Origin: an uncultured Eubacterium sp.
Lineage (GTDB): Bacteria; Bacillota; Clostridia; Peptostreptococcales; Anaerovoracaceae
Direction: 5' to 3'
NCBI GenBank assembly: GCA_946614405.1
Contig: CAMOGZ010000027.1
Coordinates: forward strand, 1-11,213
DNA: 11,213 nucleotides
Shown here: positions 7,471-11,213 of the stretch, piece by piece
Position numbering within the stretch: the stretch's first letter is position 1
Layout of the letters: each line of letters opens with the position of its first letter
Position numbers and translations under genes: made by a program
The notes under the pieces: model-generated
The model's database searches: none
What the model was told of the DNA's origin: nothing
What the model saw: the letters and a program-made list of their open reading frames with translations, nothing else

Positions 7471-9189
7471 ATGGTTAATTACAGAGAAGAAATTGCGAAA
7501 ATCATCGCAGAGCACGTCACAGATCTGAGCCTGGAGGAGGTTCAGGCCCTGGTGGAGGTTCCTCAGGACAAGAGCAACGGAGACTATGCATTCCCGTGCT
7601 TCCGCCTGGCAAAGGTGCTGCGCAAGGCTCCGCCACTGATCGCAGGAGACATCGCAGAAGCCATTAAAGATAATGCTTTGTTCGAGAAGGTTGAGCAGGT
7701 CAACGCCTATGTTAACATGTTCATCAACGCCGAAGAGTACACCAAGGGTGTTCTGGCTGAGGCACTGGATGCCGAGAACTTCGGTAAGTCCAACGAGGGA
7801 GAAGGCAAAGTCATCACCATCGACTTCTCCTCCCCGAACATTGCCAAGCCTTTCCACATCGGTCACATCAGAAGTACCGTTATCGGTAACTCCATCAACC
7901 TGATCTACCGCAACCTGGGCTACACCGTCATCCGTCTGAACCACGTCGGCGACTACGGTACCCAGTTCGGAAAGATGATCGTGGCATACCGCAAGTGGGG
8001 ATCTGAAGAGGAAGTTAAGGCTAAGCCGATTGAGACTCTGCTGGCTCTGTACACCAAGTTCCACGTGGAAGCAGACAAGCATCCGGAACTGGAAGACGAG
8101 GCCAGAGCAGCCTTCGTAAAACTGGAAGCAGGAGAAGAGGAAGAGGTCAAGCTGTGGAAGTGGTTCTCCGATGAGTCCCTCCGCGAGTTCAACCGCGTCT
8201 ACGACATGCTGGAGATCGAGTTCGACGAGATCGACGGTGAGTCCTTCTACACCGACAAGATGCAGCGCTTCATCGACGAGCTGAACGCCAAGCACCTGAT
8301 GCACGAGTCCCGCGGCGCCAACATCGTGGACCTGGACGAGTGGAACATGCCGCCGGCACTGATCACCAAGAGCGACGGATCCACCCTGTACATCACCAGA
8401 GACATCGCCACCGCCGTATATCGTGACGAGCACTATCATTTCTATAAGAACATCTACGTCGTAGCAACTCAGCAGAACCTGTACTTCCAGCAGCTGTGGA
8501 AGGTCCTGGAACTCCTGGGCTACGAGTGCTACAAAGACTGCGTACACGTACCTTTCGGTATGGTCAGCATGGAGAGCGGCACCATGTCCACACGTTCCGG
8601 AAGAGTCATCTTCCTGGAGGACGTGCTGAACCGCGCCGTAGACCAGACCAGAGAGATCATCGCAGAGAAGAATCCGAATGCAGATCCGGAGTTCATCGAC
8701 AAGGTTGCCCACGAGGTTGGTATCGGCGCCGTGATCTTCCAGGAGCTGTCCAACAACAAGATCAAGGACTACGTATTCAAGTGGGATAAGGTCCTGAACT
8801 TCGACGGTGAGACCGGTCCGTATGTTCAGTACACCCATGCACGCTGCTGCAGCGTTATGAGAAAGGCCGGTGAAGAGGTCTGCGCCAAGGCTCAGAGCGG
8901 CGACATCGACTACAGCAAGATCACCAGCAAGAGCGCTTTTGAGCTCACCAGACTGCTGTATGAGGTGCCTGCAGTGATCCACGAGGCAGCAGACAAGTAT
9001 GAGCCGTCCATCATCACCCGTCACGTGGTGAACATCGCACAGGCTTACAACCGTTTCTATCATGACGAGCACATCCTGACTGACGATGAGGCTGAGAAGA
9101 CGGCAAAGGTCGCTCTGACCATCGCCGCCAAGAACGGCATCACCAGATGCCTGGCTCTGCTCGGAATGCATGCACCGGAGAGAATGTAA
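7471..9189 (+). CDS. argS: Arginyl-tRNA synthetase
   Basis: This class I synthetase charges tRNA-Arg and, as is usual for ArgS, needs the tRNA for amino-acid activation. Its 572 residues are within the normal 550-600. The N-terminal Add-1 domain (1-105) contains SNGDYAFPCFRLAKVLRKAP. The HIGH signature is at 129-132 within SPNIAKPFHIGHIRST. LNHVGDYGTQFGKMI (156-170) and VATQQNLYFQQLWKVLELLG (331-350) are typical of the Rossmann core. The KMSKS position is the relaxed MSTRSG (372-377), as in many ArgS. GETGPYVQYTHAR (446-458) leads into the DALR anticodon-binding domain, which ends in the usual HAPERM. None of the 25 Arg codons is CGG, AGG or CGA (10 AGA, 10 CGC, 5 CGT by hand). It is packed between the TudS-like gene and a radical SAM gene, with gaps of two and three bases. 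Confidence 0.98.
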   Translation: MVNYREEIAKIIAEHVTDLSLEEVQALVEVPQDKSNGDYAFPCFRLAKVLRKAPPLIAGDIAEAIKDNALFEKVEQVNAYVNMFINAEEYTKGVLAEALDAENFGKSNEGEGKVITIDFSSPNIAKPFHIGHIRSTVIGNSINLIYRNLGYTVIRLNHVGDYGTQFGKMIVAYRKWGSEEEVKAKPIETLLALYTKFHVEADKHPELEDEARAAFVKLEAGEEEEVKLWKWFSDESLREFNRVYDMLEIEFDEIDGESFYTDKMQRFIDELNAKHLMHESRGANIVDLDEWNMPPALITKSDGSTLYITRDIATAVYRDEHYHFYKNIYVVATQQNLYFQQLWKVLELLGYECYKDCVHVPFGMVSMESGTMSTRSGRVIFLEDVLNRAVDQTREIIAEKNPNADPEFIDKVAHEVGIGAVIFQELSNNKIKDYVFKWDKVLNFDGETGPYVQYTHARCCSVMRKAGEEVCAKAQSGDIDYSKITSKSAFELTRLLYEVPAVIHEAADKYEPSIITRHVVNIAQAYNRFYHDEHILTDDEAEKTAKVALTIAAKNGITRCLALLGMHAPERM

Positions 9190-9192
9190 TCT

Positions 9193-10065
9193 ATGAGATA
9201 CGAAGGAGATATCTACAGACCGCCCAGTGAGGCTTATAGCCTCCTGGTGCAGGTCACCATCGGCTGCACCCATAATAAATGCACCTTCTGCAGCATGTTC
9301 AAGGACAAGAAATTCCGCGTCCGGGACGTGCAGGAGGTCATCGAGGATCTGGAAGACGCCCGCCGCACATATCGCTATGTGGAGCGGATCTTCCTGTGCG
9401 ACGGGGATGCCCTGTGCCTTGCCAACCGCAAGATGATGGTCATCCTGAAGAAGATCGCGGAGCTCTTCCCCGAGTGCCGCAGAGTCAACGTCTACGGCAA
9501 CGCCAAGGACGTGCTGCATAAGACCCACGAGGAGCTCGTGGAGCTGCGGGAAAACGGGGTGAAGATGATCTACATCGGCGCCGAGTCCGGCAGTGACAAG
9601 GTGCTGGCAGACATCAACAAAGGCGTCAATGCCGAGCAGCTCATCGAAGCGGTGCACCGTATCGAAGACGCCGGGATCCAGGCGTCTGTCACCTTCATTT
9701 CCGGCCTGGCAGGCCGCGCAGGATGGCGGGAGCACGCCATCGAAAGCGGCAAGATGATCAGCCGGATGAACGCGTCTTACGTGGCGCTCCTGACGCTGAT
9801 GCTGGATCCGAGAGCGCCCATCACAGAGAAGATCGCCAGCGGAGAGATGGAGCTTCTGACACCGGAGGAAGTGGTGGCAGAGACCTATCTGATGCTGGAG
9901 AATATGAATCCGGAGAAGCCCTGCGTCTTCCGCAGCAACCATGCTTCCAACTATCTGTCCCTGAAGGGGGATCTGCCCCGGGACAAGGAGCGGATGCTGG
10001 CGACTCTGAAACGGGCCATGGAGGATACGGGCATGTTGAAAGATGAAAGGTTCAGGATGCTCTGA
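9193..10065 (+). CDS. Radical SAM protein of unknown function with a CX4CX2C cluster motif
   Basis: This is a 290-residue radical SAM enzyme of the COG1032/Elp3-like type; its substrate is unknown. The cluster motif GCTHNKCTFC has Cys at 25, 30 and 33, which is CX4CX2C rather than the standard CX3CX2C. The codons are unambiguous, and I recall the same spacing in homologues, so it looks like a family trait. Other barrel features are IFLCDGDAL at 66-74 in place of the usual GGE strand, VNVYGNAKD (98-106), IGAESGSDKVL (128-138) and SVTFISGLAG (165-174). A conserved C-terminal FRSNHASNYL (246-255) follows, then a charged helix. There is no B12-binding domain, auxiliary-cluster Cys set or signal peptide. 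It starts three bases after argS, with GGAGAG at 9177-9182 inside argS, and overlaps the next radical SAM gene by one base. Family confident, function not. Confidence 0.9.
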   Translation: MRYEGDIYRPPSEAYSLLVQVTIGCTHNKCTFCSMFKDKKFRVRDVQEVIEDLEDARRTYRYVERIFLCDGDALCLANRKMMVILKKIAELFPECRRVNVYGNAKDVLHKTHEELVELRENGVKMIYIGAESGSDKVLADINKGVNAEQLIEAVHRIEDAGIQASVTFISGLAGRAGWREHAIESGKMISRMNASYVALLTLMLDPRAPITEKIASGEMELLTPEEVVAETYLMLENMNPEKPCVFRSNHASNYLSLKGDLPRDKERMLATLKRAMEDTGMLKDERFRML

Positions 10066-10067
10066 TG
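10063..10067 (+). promoter_or_regulatory. TGATG stop-start overlap coupling the two radical SAM genes
   Basis: The TGA stop (10063-10065) of the first radical SAM gene shares its A with the ATG (10065-10067) of the second. AGGA at 10054-10057 lies seven bases before the ATG. This arrangement usually means translational coupling, so the two proteins are probably made together. Confidence 0.8.
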
Positions 10068-11213
10068 AAAATTTTACTGACCACGCTGAATTCCAAATAC
10101 ATTCATTCCAACCTGTCCATCAAGTACCTGTACTGCCTGGCGGCGGAAGCAGGGGACGGGGATCTTGACGTGGATCTTCTGGAGTTCACCATCAACAACG
10201 AACGGGACTACATCTTCGGCCAGATCCTGCGGGGCGGATACGACATGGTCTGCATCTCCTGCTACATCTGGAACATCGAGATGATCAAAGACTTGGGACG
10301 GGACCTGAAGAAGGCCCGGCCGAATCTGCTCATTACTCTGGGCGGACCGGAGGTCTCCTACGACAGCAAGGAATTCCTGGCGGAGAACCCCTGGGCGGAC
10401 TTCATCATCCGGGGAGAAGGGGAGACGGCCTTCGGCCAGTTCTGTGAGCAGCTGACGGCGGAAGAACCGGACCTTTCCAAGGTGAACAACCTGACCTGGA
10501 GAGAGGGCGGACACATTTATGAGACGGAGCCGGCACGCCTGACCTACACGGACAAGCTGCCCTTCCCCTATAATACGCTGGAAGTGGAAGAGGATAAGAT
10601 CATCTACTATGAGTCTGTCCGGGGCTGCCCCTATAACTGCAGCTACTGCCTCTCCTCCGTGGATAAGACGGTGCGCCCCATGAGTCTGGAGCGTGTCCGC
10701 CGGGACATCGGCTACCTGTCCTATAAGAATGTGAAGCAGGTGAAGTTCATCGACCGCACCTTCAATTATGATGCCAAGCGGGCCAACGAGATCTGGCGCT
10801 ACATCATCGGCAAGGACAACGGCAAGACCAACTACCACTTCGAGATCTGCGGAGACCTTCTGGACAGCGACTCCTTCCGGATCCTGTCCAAGGCGCGCAA
10901 AGGTCTCTTCCAGTTTGAGATCGGCGTACAGTCCTGCAATCCTTATACCCTGGAGGCCATCCACCGCAAAGGCCAGGTGATGGACACTCTGCAGAACGCC
11001 AAGAAGCTGGTGGAACTGGGTAATTGCCACGTTCATGTGGATCTCATCGCAGGGTTACCATATGAAGATTATCGTTCCTTCAGCCAGTCCTTCAACATGG
11101 TCTATCAAGTGGGCGCAGACAACCTGCAGCTTGGGTTCCTGAAGATGCTGAAGGGCACCCAGATCCGCGAGGAAGCGGCGGTCAACGGCTATGTCTTCCG
11201 GGACAAAGCCCCC
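10065..11213 (+). CDS. B12-binding-domain radical SAM protein (probable DUF4080 type), 3'-truncated by window edge
   Basis: 383 residues are visible and the frame is still open at the window edge. Residues 1-130 form a Rossmann-like B12-binding domain of COG1032 proteins: MKILLTTLNSKYIHSNLSIK at the start, ITLGGPEVSY (90-99) and IIRGEGE (114-120). The cobalamin-ligating DxHxxG motif is not seen, so B12, if bound, would lack that His. The radical SAM barrel starts near 180 with the canonical CX3CX2C CPYNCSYC (C188, C192, C195). It continues with VKFIDRTFN (226-234), FEIGVQS (284-290) and VDLIAGLPYED (325-335). The N-terminal sequence resembles proteins that end in a DUF4080 domain; that domain would lie outside the window, so the subtype is inferred. 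The function of this group is unknown. It is probably coupled in translation to the preceding radical SAM gene. Confidence 0.88.
   Translation, partial: MKILLTTLNSKYIHSNLSIKYLYCLAAEAGDGDLDVDLLEFTINNERDYIFGQILRGGYDMVCISCYIWNIEMIKDLGRDLKKARPNLLITLGGPEVSYDSKEFLAENPWADFIIRGEGETAFGQFCEQLTAEEPDLSKVNNLTWREGGHIYETEPARLTYTDKLPFPYNTLEVEEDKIIYYESVRGCPYNCSYCLSSVDKTVRPMSLERVRRDIGYLSYKNVKQVKFIDRTFNYDAKRANEIWRYIIGKDNGKTNYHFEICGDLLDSDSFRILSKARKGLFQFEIGVQSCNPYTLEAIHRKGQVMDTLQNAKKLVELGNCHVHVDLIAGLPYEDYRSFSQSFNMVYQVGADNLQLGFLKMLKGTQIREEAAVNGYVFRDKAP

Noticed and set aside
8581-8607. Loss of the KMSKS motif in ArgS as a sign of inactivation
   Set aside because: Many ArgS proteins have a relaxed KMSKS (STR-type) sequence. 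All other catalytic and tRNA-binding signatures are intact.
7366-9942. 858-codon minus-strand open frame across argS and the first radical SAM gene
   Set aside because: It is an in-register antisense shadow spanning two clear sense genes in the same frame, with the low-complexity hydrophobic/His/Asp composition typical of such shadows.

Overview
The window is a dense, single-strand block of nine genes on the plus strand. Seven are complete and one is cut at each edge. The base composition is moderately GC-rich (about 55-60% by eye). The gene order rRNA/tRNA methyltransferase - pheS - pheT - zapA - mutS2 matches the conserved ysgA-pheS-pheT-zapA-mutS2 neighbourhood of Bacillota. PheS also carries the Cys-rich CxxC...CxxC segment typical of Gram-positive PheS. 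I read the source as a member of Bacillota, most likely a Clostridia-type anaerobe given the TudS-like [4Fe-4S] protein and two radical SAM enzymes. I cannot name the family or genus.

Layout: 2-649, C-terminal part of a SpoU/TrmH RNA 2'-O-methyltransferase. 671-1693, pheS. 1708-4152, pheT. 4182-4643, a long-tailed zapA. 4649-7033, mutS2. 7037-7468, a small DUF523/TudS-like iron-sulfur protein. 7471-9189, argS. 9193-10065, a radical SAM protein with a CX4CX2C cluster motif. 10065-11213 (runs off the edge), a B12-binding-type radical SAM protein. All gaps are 29 bases or less, and the last two genes overlap by one base (TGATG). No stretch over 300 bases lacks a gene. I see no internal terminator, promoter, T-box leader, RNA gene, insertion sequence, repeat array or CRISPR.

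The common theme is translation. The genes cover RNA methylation, charging of tRNA-Phe and tRNA-Arg, MutS2 (anti-recombination and, in Bacillus, rescue of collided ribosomes), and a probable desulfidase of thiolated nucleobases. ZapA (cell division) travels with them, as in other Bacillota. The two radical SAM genes at the end have no assigned function; their tight packing behind argS suggests co-transcription.

This is mostly an ordinary housekeeping region. The points worth a second look are the uncharacterised radical SAM pair, the TudS-like gene between mutS2 and argS, a diverged Smr motif in MutS2, a diverged motif 2 in PheS, and a sharp arginine-codon contrast between genes of the same apparent operon. 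I found no evidence for a wholly new system.
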